In this document: piece by piece, positions 1 through 6,622 of the stretch
How positions within the stretch are numbered: position 1 is the stretch's first letter
How the letters are laid out: every line of letters begins with the position of its first letter
Position numbers and translations under genes: made by a program
Assembly (NCBI GenBank): GCA_012798745.1
Contig: JAAZMQ010000327.1
Location: 1-6,622, forward strand
Origin: Bacteroidales bacterium
Lineage (GTDB): Bacteria; Bacteroidota; Bacteroidia; Bacteroidales; Dysgonomonadaceae
Direction of reading: 5' to 3'
Length of the DNA: 6,622 bases
The notes under the pieces: generated by a model
The model's input: only the letters and a program-made list of their open reading frames with translations
Database searches by the model: none
What the model was told of the DNA's origin: nothing

Positions 1-1
1 A

Positions 2-52
2 ATAGTATTATCCGGTTTTCTTGTTTTAGCAACAATAGTGGGAGTTAAGGCG
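2..52 (+). other. Signal peptide core of the TPR protein (partial)
   Basis: The seventeen codons at the left edge encode a run of Ile, Val, Leu, Phe, Ala and Gly ending in V-K-A, followed by Gln. This fits the h-region and an A-X-A-like signal peptidase I site. The positively charged n-region must lie upstream of the window. Confidence 0.7.
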
Positions 53-1357
53 CAAAAAGCAGGTTACGATCCTGTCAATGCGCCGTATGGACATGGAGAA
101 GATAGTGTAAAATGTCTGATAAATTTGAGCCTTATGTCAACGGCGGCAAAAGCAGAGGTTTACCAAGATGCATTAGAACCATGGCAATATGTTTATGAAA
201 ACTGTCCTGCATCGAGCAAAAATATCTATATTTATGGTCCTCGTATATTTAAATTTTTGCATGCCCGTGAAACAGATCCGGCCAAGAAAAAAGCCTTAGT
301 GGATAAGGTAATGGAAGTTTATGACGCTCGACTTAAATATTTTGGAAATGAAGATCCAAAAGGCACTATTTTGGCCTACAAAACATACGATTATATGGAA
401 ATGATGGGCGATGAAGCCGATTCCAAAGTAATCTACGAATGGTTGAAAGAAGCTATTCTTGACATGAAAGATAAAATGGATCCTCCTGATGCTTATGGTT
501 ATTTTATGGTGGCATCTTTAACAGAATACTTAAAAGGTAACTCCACAAAAGAACAATATTTAGAAGACTATTTTATGGTTACAGGATATATAGATCAGGC
601 AATAGCCAATGCTAAGGCAAGAAATGACGAAGAAAGCGTCAATTATTTAGCTGCGGTTAAAGATGGAGTTGTGCAAGGTTTTATAAGCAGTGGTGCAGGT
701 GATTGTGAGACACTTAACCAATACTATGCAGATAAGATTGAACCAAACAAAACGAATAAAGGATTTTTAAATGAAGTAGTTACTGCTTTAAAGTCGGTCG
801 GTTGTACCGAATCTGATATTTATTTTACAGCTTCCGAATATCTCTATCAACTTGAGCCATCGGCAGATGCAGCTATTGGATTAGCAAATCGGAGTTTGAA
901 AAATAAAGATTACGATACGGCAATTAAGTATTATGAAGAAGCAGCTAAACTGGAATCGGATAAGAAAAAAGCATCCGAATATTTGTATACTTTAGCTGCT
1001 GTTTTGTGTGCTCAGGGAAATTATTCTAGAGCAAGGCAAGTAGCGTACAAATCATTGGAATATGATCCGAATAACGGTAAAAACTATATTCTTATCGCGC
1101 AAATGTATGCTGCTTCTGCAGGGAACATTTTTCAAGAGCCCGAAAAACGCGGTTTAGTATATTGTGCAGCGGTAGATAAATTACAAAAAGCCAAAGCTGT
1201 TGATCCGAGTGTGGCGGCAGAGGCCAACGAGTTAATCAATAAATATTCTGCTTATTTTATGGATACTGAAACTGCATTTATGATGGGAATTAAAGAAGGT
1301 GATACTGTTTATATCCCCGGCTGGATTGGAGAAAACACCATCGTTAGACTCAAATAA
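2..1357 (+). CDS. Secreted tetratricopeptide-repeat protein, 5' end cut by window edge
   Basis: The frame is open to the left edge, so the true start lies outside the window. The first codons (2-52) read IVLSGFLVLATIVGVKA, which is the hydrophobic core and cleavage region of a signal peptide, probably cut after VKA before QKAGYD. The mature protein is therefore periplasmic or envelope-located. The GTG at 38 lies inside this signal core and is unlikely to be the start. About 434 mature residues follow. The middle is mostly helical and contains the segment CPASSKNIYIYG near nt 215-240. Clear TPR-like helix pairs lie at about nt 862-963 (KNKDYDTAIKYYEEAAKL) and 967-1068 (QGNYSRARQVAYKSLEYDPN), with a weaker third at 1069-1200. 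The C-terminus ends in a short conserved-looking tail, GWIGENTIVRLK. TPR arrays usually hold protein partners; the partner here is unknown. lptC begins 17 nt downstream, so the two are probably co-transcribed. Family assignment is firm; exact function is not known. Confidence 0.85.
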   Translation: MVLSGFLVLATIVGVKAQKAGYDPVNAPYGHGEDSVKCLINLSLMSTAAKAEVYQDALEPWQYVYENCPASSKNIYIYGPRIFKFLHARETDPAKKKALVDKVMEVYDARLKYFGNEDPKGTILAYKTYDYMEMMGDEADSKVIYEWLKEAILDMKDKMDPPDAYGYFMVASLTEYLKGNSTKEQYLEDYFMVTGYIDQAIANAKARNDEESVNYLAAVKDGVVQGFISSGAGDCETLNQYYADKIEPNKTNKGFLNEVVTALKSVGCTESDIYFTASEYLYQLEPSADAAIGLANRSLKNKDYDTAIKYYEEAAKLESDKKKASEYLYTLAAVLCAQGNYSRARQVAYKSLEYDPNNGKNYILIAQMYAASAGNIFQEPEKRGLVYCAAVDKLQKAKAVDPSVAAEANELINKYSAYFMDTETAFMMGIKEGDTVYIPGWIGENTIVRLK

Positions 1358-1374
1358 CTTTTTTGCTCGATTGA

Positions 1375-2028
1375 GTGACAGCTTTGTTTGATAGAAAAAA
1401 GGTGAAAAGAAAAATTTTGTACATAACAACTGTTTTCATTGCAGTTGTTATGTTGCTTTTTGTTGCATCGTGCCAAAAAAAAACAGAGGAACTAGTCGAT
1501 ATTATATTTAATCCCGACTCAGTTCCTACAATGACCACCGACAGTGTGATTACACTGATCTCCGATTCCGGAGTTACTCGTTATAAATTGATGACAAAGA
1601 AGTGGCAAGTTTTTGACGGAGCAAAAGAACCCTATTGGTTTTTCCCGGAAGGTATTTATCTTGAACGTTTTGATTCTTTGTTTAATGTTGAAGCTGTTGT
1701 TTTTGCCGATACGGCATGGAACTATGTTAATAAACAGTTGTGGAGGCTCAAAGGTAATGTAAATGCGCAAAACATGAAGGGTGAAAAATTCTTCAGCGAC
1801 GAACTTTTTTGGGATCAACGTCAACAAAGAATTTATTCTGATAAATATATTGAAATACAAAAAGGGGAGACAGAATTGAAAGGATATGGATTTGAATCGA
1901 ATCAGGAAATGACAGAGTATAGGATATTTAAGCCGCATGACGGACGTATTCCTTTAAAGGAAGATTCTGTTAGCCTTGATACTTTACAGAACAACAATAA
2001 TAACAATGATAATATTGTGATGGAGTAA
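1375..2028 (+). CDS. lptC: LPS export lipoprotein LptC
   Basis: LptC is the periplasmic part of the Lpt bridge that takes lipopolysaccharide from the LptBFG transporter towards LptA and the outer membrane. The protein starts with a charged segment (DRKKVKRK), a hydrophobic stretch and a lipobox VASC with Cys33, so it is probably a lipoprotein rather than carrying the uncleaved anchor of E. coli LptC. The body has the features of Bacteroidales LptC: PTMTTDSVITLISDSGVTRY, then KEPYWFFPEGIYLERFD, LWRLKGNV, the beta-strand pattern FSDELFWDQRQQRIYSDKY, and GYGFESNQEMTEYRI. Length (217 aa) is normal. The start is uncertain: an in-frame TGA at 1372-1374 limits it to 1375 or later, and there is no ATG before the signal sequence. 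GTG 1375 gives the longest form. GTG 1402, preceded by an A/G-rich stretch, would give a neater signal peptide (VKRKILYITT, 208 aa, Cys24). The tail carries six Asn in a row. The next gene starts 2 nt after the stop. Confidence 0.9.
   Translation: MTALFDRKKVKRKILYITTVFIAVVMLLFVASCQKKTEELVDIIFNPDSVPTMTTDSVITLISDSGVTRYKLMTKKWQVFDGAKEPYWFFPEGIYLERFDSLFNVEAVVFADTAWNYVNKQLWRLKGNVNAQNMKGEKFFSDELFWDQRQQRIYSDKYIEIQKGETELKGYGFESNQEMTEYRIFKPHDGRIPLKEDSVSLDTLQNNNNNNDNIVME
2022..2025 (+). promoter_or_regulatory. GGAG ribosome-binding site for the CNNM/CorC gene
   Basis: GGAG lies 5 nt before the ATG at 2031 and inside the last codons of lptC. It is the only convincing Shine-Dalgarno-like element seen in the window. 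Together with the 2-nt gap between genes it suggests translational coupling to lptC. Confidence 0.45.
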
Positions 2029-2030
2029 TT

Positions 2031-3308
2031 ATGATTTCATCAACGGCAATAGTTTGGTGGATTATTTTTCTTGCTGTGTCTGCTTTTTTTTCAGGCATGG
2101 AAGTGGCTTTTGTTTCATCTGATAAACTTCGTTATGCCCTGGATAAAAAAAATAAAGGTCCTTTTAATTATTTACTGAATACTATTTATGAACATCCAAG
2201 TCAGTTTTTGGCAGTTTTATCGGTTGGAAATCTCATCGCATTAGTTTTGTTTGTTTTTTCTACTTTTTTGATTTTTCACCCCTTAATTGACCGGTATATT
2301 ACCGGTTTTCCTGTTCTCAATTATCTGATTCTGATTCTAATTGCTACTATTATTATTTTATTAACAGGAGAATTTTTTCCACGAGCATTTTTTGGAAAAA
2401 ATCCCGATATATGGGTAAAAATTTTGGTTATTCCTGTTTTTTTCTTTTGTATATTGCTTTATCCTATAACCAAATTTTTTACTGCAGTTTCACGTTTTTT
2501 GTTGGGAATATTTGGATGCAAAACTGTTATGTCTGATGAGAGAATTTTAGACAGGAGTGACTTGGATTTATATGTAAAACAAAGCATTGAAGAAATGCCT
2601 GATGAAACAGAGGTGGATTCAGAGGTAAAAATATTTCGGAATGCACTTGATTTTTCCACTCTCAAAGTGAAGGATTGTATGGTTCCGCGAGCCGAAATTG
2701 TTGCCGTTAGCAGGAATACCGATATAAATGCATTGAAGGAAAAATTTATCGAAACAGGATTGTCGCGGATTTTGGTATATGAAGATAATATTGATGACAT
2801 CATTGGTTATATTCATATATGGGAAATGTTTGGTAATCCACCCGATTGGACAAAAAAAATAGCTCCGGTTTCCTTTGTTCCTGATAGTATGCTCGCATCC
2901 AAGCTTATGAGTGAGCTTATGCAGGAACATAAAAACCTGGCTGTGGTGGTAGATGAATTTGGCGGCACTTCGGGTATTGTAACTCTGGAGGATTTGGTAG
3001 AAGAAATATTTGGCGATATTGAAGACGAATACGATGTAGAGTCGCGATTTGCCAAACAAGAAAAGGAAAATGAATATGTGATTTCGGGAAGAATGGAAAT
3101 TGACCAACTCAACGAAATGTTTGGTTTGGGTTTGCCCGAATCCGAAGATTATACTACAGTTGCAGGATTAATATTGCATTATATTCAGCGTTTCCCTAAA
3201 ACATATGAAACAATTGTTATTGGTGAATTTACCTTTAAAATATTAAAAGTTTCGACGCGTAAAATAGAGGTGGTGCGATTGATTGTAAATAAAGGTTTGG
3301 ATAACTAA
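2031..3308 (+). CDS. CNNM/CorC-family membrane protein (DUF21, two CBS domains, CorC_HlyC domain)
   Basis: This 425-residue inner-membrane protein has the full family architecture. A DUF21/CNNM membrane domain covers about residues 5-165, with hydrophobic segments near 8-28, 58-82, 94-114 and 129-160. Two CBS domains follow (about 217-267 and 279-335), then a C-terminal CorC_HlyC domain (about 346-420). Diagnostic motifs are FFSGMEVAF (Ser21, Gly22, Glu24), LSVGN (Ser64-Asn67), TGEFFP (Gly113, Glu114, Pro117) and VDEFGGTSGIVTLEDLVEEI at 308-327. The polar membrane motifs thought to bind the ion are all kept, so it is probably a working transporter. Family members have been linked to magnesium or cobalt efflux; annotations as hemolysin are historical. 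GldE of gliding Bacteroidota belongs to the same superfamily, and I cannot tell from sequence alone whether this is GldE or the general paralogue. The ATG is well supported by the GGAG at 2022-2025. It ends 133 nt before the PpiD-like gene. Confidence 0.93.
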   Translation: MISSTAIVWWIIFLAVSAFFSGMEVAFVSSDKLRYALDKKNKGPFNYLLNTIYEHPSQFLAVLSVGNLIALVLFVFSTFLIFHPLIDRYITGFPVLNYLILILIATIIILLTGEFFPRAFFGKNPDIWVKILVIPVFFFCILLYPITKFFTAVSRFLLGIFGCKTVMSDERILDRSDLDLYVKQSIEEMPDETEVDSEVKIFRNALDFSTLKVKDCMVPRAEIVAVSRNTDINALKEKFIETGLSRILVYEDNIDDIIGYIHIWEMFGNPPDWTKKIAPVSFVPDSMLASKLMSELMQEHKNLAVVVDEFGGTSGIVTLEDLVEEIFGDIEDEYDVESRFAKQEKENEYVISGRMEIDQLNEMFGLGLPESEDYTTVAGLILHYIQRFPKTYETIVIGEFTFKILKVSTRKIEVVRLIVNKGLDN

Positions 3309-3374
3309 GAATTGTTTTTCATTTCAAATTTATACTTTTCTTTTAAAAAAAAGGATTATCTCTTTTATTTTTGC

Positions 3375-3382
3375 TAACTTCG
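3375..3382 (+). promoter_or_regulatory. Possible Bacteroidota -7 promoter element before the PpiD-like gene
   Basis: TAACTTCG matches the Bacteroides primary-sigma -7 consensus TAnnTTTG at all but one fixed position. It sits in the 133-nt gap, about 60 nt before the ATG at 3442. I see no TTTG at the expected -33 distance, so support is partial. If real, the PpiD-like gene can be transcribed separately from the lptC genes. Confidence 0.35.
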
Positions 3383-3427
3383 TGCCCTTGTTGGAAAGAA
3401 GAATTTTAATGAGCAAATTTATTAAAT

Positions 3428-3443
3428 ATTGATTGTAATCAAT
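3428..3443 (+). repeat. Short inverted repeat overlapping the start of the PpiD-like gene
   Basis: ATTGATT (3428-3434) and AATCAAT (3437-3443) form a perfect 7-bp inverted repeat with a 2-nt centre, ending inside the start codon. The centre is too small for an RNA hairpin with all pairs formed. It could be a protein-binding site or chance in AT-rich DNA. Confidence 0.35.
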
Positions 3444-5577
3444 GGCTACTTTACAAAAGATTAGGAACAAAGCAGGATTGCTTATAGCGGTTATCGGTAT
3501 CGCTTTGTTGGCGTTTATATTGGGCGATCTATTGACATCGGGAAGTACCCTTTTCCGCAAATATCAGGATAAAGTTTTTGAAGTAGGCGGGAAAGCTTTT
3601 TCGACCGAAGAGTATTTTAACCGCGTAACAGAGTGGGAAAATTTTCAAAAATTGATGAGCGGCGAGAGTTCCTTAGATGAAAATATTTCTCTTCAAATTA
3701 AAGAGTTGGTTTTCCAGCAGATGGTCAGAGAACACATGCTGGATAATCAGTCTAAGAGGCTAGGATTAACGGTTTCAAAAGAAGAAATAAACGACCTTGT
3801 GCATGGTGAAAACATATCCCCCCTTCTCATGCAATTACCGCTTTTTGTAGATCCAAAGACGGGAATTTATGATAGGGAAGCTTTGGCAAATTTTTTCATG
3901 GCTATTAATACGCCGATAGAATCTCTTCAACCGGAAGAACGAGCCCTTGTTCAACAATATAAATCGATGTGGTTGTTTATCGAGAATTTAGTCAAATATC
4001 AGCGTCTTGAAGAAAAATATAGGTCACTTTTAGCAAATGCAGTCATGGTAAACGATATGGAGGCTAAAACTTCATTTGATTTATCGCAACGAAATGCAGA
4101 TTTAACCTATGTTGTACAGAATTACTATACCATTCCCGATACATTAGTTACCGTTGAAGAAAGTGAAATACGTGCATATTATGAGAAACATAAGAAAAAT
4201 TTCAAATTGAGTGCACCCCTCGCAAAGATTACTTATTTTATTCGAGAAATCTCGCCGAGTGATGAAGATTTTGCAGAAATAGAAGCACAGGCAATAGAGG
4301 CCGCAAAGAAACTTGCAGAATCGACTAATCCTGCAGCAGTTGTGGCTGAATATTCGGAAATCCCCTATCAAGATGTATATGTGGCAGCAGATGTATTGAC
4401 AGAGAGTCAACTTTCCTTTGTTTCGTCGGCCAATATTGGAGACATGTATGGCCCCGTTCGTGAAGGGAATTCGTTTCAGATTTATAAACTGATCGATAAA
4501 ATTGTCGCTCCTGATTCAATACATTTAAGAATGATTGTTGTACCAACGGCCGGCATAAGTGAGCAAGACTCATTGGTAAGAAATTTTGTTGATAGTGTTT
4601 TCACTGTTATCAAAAGCGGAAAACCTTTTGCACAAGTAGCTAACGAATTGAATCCTCAATCCAATGGAGGGGATGCCGGATGGGTGAGAGAAATTGATAT
4701 TGCATCGGTTGGAAAAGAGTTTGTGCAAACAGTTTTTTCCTTGCCAATTGGAGAAGTGACCAAAATATCGGTTCCCGGACAATATATTATTGTGCAGGTA
4801 GAAGAAAAAACAAAGCCTGTGACAAAATATAAATTGGCAGTGATTAATATGCCGGTAGTGGTAAGTGAAAGAACATCGAACAATGTAGATAATGAATTAA
4901 ATCAATTTTTGTCTCTTCCCGATGTAGATAAAAAATTTACTGAGTTAGCTACAGAGAAAGGATATGATGTTGTTCCTAATTACACTATTTCCTCCACCGA
5001 TTTTTCTATTGCACAAATACCCGGTTCGCGTCAAGTAATTCAGTGGGCATTTAATGAAAAAGAAAAAGGAGCCATAAGAAAATTTGATTTGACAAATTTG
5101 CGAATTGTTGTGCGGTTAGATAACGTGATTCCTGTGGGAATAGCTCCTTTGTCGGAGGTAGCAGCTGCAATTCGAAGTCAACTTATTCGTGACAAAAAAG
5201 CTGAAAAGGTTATTTCTGACCTGAGCTCTAAAAATTTAACTTCTTTGGCCGATTATGCCGAGTCAATGAATACGCGGCCCGATACAGTAAGATTTGTGAA
5301 CTTTAATACCCGGAATATTGCAGGTTTAGGGTTTGAACCTATATTAAATGCTTATTCGGCTTTTGCCCCTCTTAACAAATTAATGGGTCCTGCGAAAGGT
5401 AATATGGGTGTATTTGTTGTAAATGTGAATAATCGTACGCAAGGCTCAGAAACTTACGATCCAAAAACACAGAAAAATACGATTCATGGGGAAATTGCTT
5501 ACCGTTTGCAAATGCAATCGATGGAGGTATTAAAGGATAAACTTGCAGTAAAGGATTATCGTTATCGCTTTTATTAA
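3442..5577 (+). CDS. ppiD: PpiD/SurA-like periplasmic folding factor with parvulin domain
   Basis: The 711-residue product has the layout of PpiD: a short cytoplasmic start (MATLQKIRNKAG), one membrane helix at about residues 11-33, and a long periplasmic part. An N-terminal SurA/PpiD chaperone region spans about 35-215 (VFEVGGKAFSTEEYFNRV, then ELVFQQMVREHML). A linker region near 235-355 contains EIRAYYEKHKKNFKLSAP and looks like a diverged half domain. A parvulin (rotamase) domain covers about 357-456, with NGGDAGW at 408-414 and FVQTVFSLPIGEVTKI at 427-442. A C-terminal region includes PLSEVAAAIRSQLIRDKKAE (569-588), as in PpiD. The usual active-site histidines appear to be missing: Met364 stands in the RHIL-type position and Tyr448 in the late His position. 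E. coli PpiD also has little isomerase activity, so a chaperone role at the inner-membrane exit of the Sec pathway is reasonable. The ATG at 3442 directly precedes the expected N-terminal sequence; no Shine-Dalgarno is visible, which is normal for this phylum. Confidence 0.9.
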   Translation: MATLQKIRNKAGLLIAVIGIALLAFILGDLLTSGSTLFRKYQDKVFEVGGKAFSTEEYFNRVTEWENFQKLMSGESSLDENISLQIKELVFQQMVREHMLDNQSKRLGLTVSKEEINDLVHGENISPLLMQLPLFVDPKTGIYDREALANFFMAINTPIESLQPEERALVQQYKSMWLFIENLVKYQRLEEKYRSLLANAVMVNDMEAKTSFDLSQRNADLTYVVQNYYTIPDTLVTVEESEIRAYYEKHKKNFKLSAPLAKITYFIREISPSDEDFAEIEAQAIEAAKKLAESTNPAAVVAEYSEIPYQDVYVAADVLTESQLSFVSSANIGDMYGPVREGNSFQIYKLIDKIVAPDSIHLRMIVVPTAGISEQDSLVRNFVDSVFTVIKSGKPFAQVANELNPQSNGGDAGWVREIDIASVGKEFVQTVFSLPIGEVTKISVPGQYIIVQVEEKTKPVTKYKLAVINMPVVVSERTSNNVDNELNQFLSLPDVDKKFTELATEKGYDVVPNYTISSTDFSIAQIPGSRQVIQWAFNEKEKGAIRKFDLTNLRIVVRLDNVIPVGIAPLSEVAAAIRSQLIRDKKAEKVISDLSSKNLTSLADYAESMNTRPDTVRFVNFNTRNIAGLGFEPILNAYSAFAPLNKLMGPAKGNMGVFVVNVNNRTQGSETYDPKTQKNTIHGEIAYRLQMQSMEVLKDKLAVKDYRYRFY

Positions 5578-5609
5578 TGGTGTTGTTTTAATGGCTAAAT
5601 GTTATATAT

Positions 5610-5643
5610 AAAAAAAGCGGGAGATTTTTCTCCCGCTTTTTTT
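5610..5643. terminator. Bidirectional intrinsic terminator between convergent genes
   Basis: AGCGGGAGA (5616-5624) pairs perfectly with TCTCCCGCT (5629-5637) around a TTTT loop. An A-run on the left (5610-5616) and a T-run on the right (5637-5644) extend the stem and supply a U-tract for RNA made from either strand. It starts 32 nt after the stop of the PpiD-like gene and ends 4 nt before the stop of pfp on the other strand, so it probably ends both transcripts. Confidence 0.92.
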
Positions 5644-5647
5644 TATC

Positions 5648-6622
5648 TTATAAAAATGTCATTTGGATCCCTTTTTGCTCTAGTTGTAGTGTTTTGGTAG
5701 GCTGATCGCAAACCTCAGTAGGACCAAAATATTGAATGGGGCCGGGATAAACGTAATCCGTTTCGATCGCCCATTTTTCTCGTTGACTTTTAAAGTATCT
5801 GAATGGAACACCTTCCAAATCTACCAACGCTTTTTTGATCACCGGTTTCATTTTTCCGCTTCGGCGTTCCATGTTCATCATCATGGTTATGGGGATTCCA
5901 CCGGCTACCCATTGATCAGCGGGCGCTGTTGTATTACGCACAGATGCCATATAACCTGTTTTCCCTCCTGCAATGAGCATGGAAGCAGCATATCCCAATG
6001 AAAAGCAATAATCGGCATCGTAATTTGATGGAGCTGCAGAGCGACCTTCATAACCAAAGAAGTGATGAACAGGGGAGAATTTTCCTTTGTATTTTCCTTC
6101 TTTTGTCCATTCTTCTAATTTTCTTCCTACCATTTGCGATAGCAATTCCTCAGTTTGTATCATGGACACTTGTACATTACCGTGGGGATCACGATCGAGC
6201 GCCAGTTGTCTGGCTACTTTTTCGGGAAGGCTAGCATATACTTTTGCGTTTTTCGGTGAAAGTTTGCTGATAATATACTCGCGTTGTTGCGAACGACGAA
6301 CAAGATTAAATTCGTCTGATGAATGAGCAAAAAAATCGTTCAGCTCCTCAATGAGGTCTTTTATTGCAGGAATAAATTCGATTAATCCTTCAGGAATGAT
6401 TATTGTTCCAAAGTTAAGTCCTTGTTGTGCACGGTTTACTATAATACCGGCAATGTGTTCAACAATATCGTCGAGCGACCATTTTTTTGCTTCTATCTCT
6501 TCCGAAATGATGCAGATGTTGGGATGTGTTTGCAAAGCACATTCCAGTGCAATGTGCGATGCCGAACGTCCCATTACTTTTATGAAGTGCCAGTATTTAC
6601 GTGACGAATTGCAATCGCGTTC
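5648..6622 (-). CDS. pfp: Pyrophosphate-dependent phosphofructokinase, C-terminal part (5' end cut by window edge)
   Basis: This enzyme makes fructose 1,6-bisphosphate from fructose 6-phosphate using pyrophosphate, reversibly, in the cytoplasm. The frame stays open to the right edge: upstream of the Met at 6574 it reads ERDCNSSRKYWHFIKV, so that Met is internal. The visible 324 codons are the C-terminal part of a protein whose long-form family is about 550 residues. Recognisable motifs are MGRSASHIALECALQTHPN (from 6574, the fructose 6-phosphate binding MGRS region), IIPEGLIEFIPAIKDLIEEL, YEGRSAAPSNYDADY (from 6052, substrate-binding YEGR), and NTTAPADQWVAGGIPITMM. The C-terminus has YPGPIQYFGP and ends QMTFL. 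The residues that decide pyrophosphate versus ATP use (the GGDD and KTID regions) are outside the window, so donor specificity rests on similarity to long-form PFPs. It converges on the envelope genes and shares their terminator; its promoter is outside the window. Confidence 0.93.
   Translation of the reverse strand, partial: ERDCNSSRKYWHFIKVMGRSASHIALECALQTHPNICIISEEIEAKKWSLDDIVEHIAGIIVNRAQQGLNFGTIIIPEGLIEFIPAIKDLIEELNDFFAHSSDEFNLVRRSQQREYIISKLSPKNAKVYASLPEKVARQLALDRDPHGNVQVSMIQTEELLSQMVGRKLEEWTKEGKYKGKFSPVHHFFGYEGRSAAPSNYDADYCFSLGYAASMLIAGGKTGYMASVRNTTAPADQWVAGGIPITMMMNMERRSGKMKPVIKKALVDLEGVPFRYFKSQREKWAIETDYVYPGPIQYFGPTEVCDQPTKTLQLEQKGIQMTFL

Noticed and set aside
38..40. GTG as the start of the TPR protein
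   Set aside because: The frame is open to the left edge and the codons before it continue a signal-peptide core, so the GTG is internal.
1358..1374. Promoter between the TPR gene and lptC
   Set aside because: The gap is only 17 nt and shows no TAnnTTTG-like element; shared transcription is simpler.
1519..1938. 139-codon open frame on the minus strand
   Set aside because: It lies inside lptC, whose product is recognisable; the minus-strand product has no coherent domain and looks like a shadow.
2290..2306. Two ACCGGT copies separated by 5 nt, able to form a small hairpin
   Set aside because: It lies within codons for a normal part of the CNNM membrane domain (DRYITGF) and is short enough to be chance.
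2619..3107. 162-codon open frame on the minus strand
   Set aside because: It lies opposite the CBS domains of the CNNM/CorC gene and its translation is rich in Phe, Ile and Asn with no known motif; shadow.
3335..3353. T-run followed by A-run after the CNNM/CorC gene, as a possible terminator
   Set aside because: The only possible stem is A:T pairs with no GC core and no following T-tract; unlikely to stop transcription.
3409..3432. Seven-codon leader peptide frame (MSKFIKY) before the PpiD-like gene
   Set aside because: There is no attenuator-like hairpin after it, no ribosome-binding site, and frames this short are common by chance.
5732..6326. Overlapping plus-strand open frames opposite pfp
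   Set aside because: They are antisense to strongly conserved PFP motifs and have no start-site or domain support.

Overview
The window looks like chromosomal DNA from a member of Bacteroidota, most likely order Bacteroidales. The evidence is AT-rich DNA, start sites mostly without Shine-Dalgarno sequences, and five genes whose proteins have a recognisable Bacteroidales style. Assignment below order is not possible from the sequence alone. There is no sign of mobile DNA, CRISPR, RNA genes or foreign codon use. It reads as a conserved core region and I did not find a new system in it.

Layout: four genes run left to right (positions 2-5577), and one gene runs right to left (6622-5648) to meet them. 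The rightward set is (1) a secreted tetratricopeptide-repeat (TPR) protein cut by the left edge, (2) the lipoprotein LptC of the lipopolysaccharide export bridge, (3) a CNNM/CorC-type membrane protein with two CBS domains, and (4) a large PpiD/SurA-like periplasmic folding factor anchored by one N-terminal membrane helix. Genes 1-3 are tightly packed (17 nt between 1 and 2, 2 nt between 2 and 3), consistent with one transcript. Gene 4 follows a 133-nt gap that may carry its own promoter. The leftward gene is the C-terminal part (324 codons) of a long-form pyrophosphate-dependent phosphofructokinase. A hairpin with T-runs on both sides lies between the two convergent genes and probably terminates transcription from both directions.

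The rightward genes share an envelope theme: LPS delivery to the outer membrane (LptC), folding of exported proteins (PpiD-like), probable divalent-ion transport (CNNM/CorC) and a secreted TPR scaffold. The phosphofructokinase is a separate glycolytic unit.

The most interesting detail is in the folding factor. Its recognisable parvulin domain keeps the fold-defining NGGDAGW signature, but by my manual alignment it lacks both histidines usual in parvulin active sites (Met364 and Tyr448 stand there). It may be a chaperone rather than an active prolyl isomerase.
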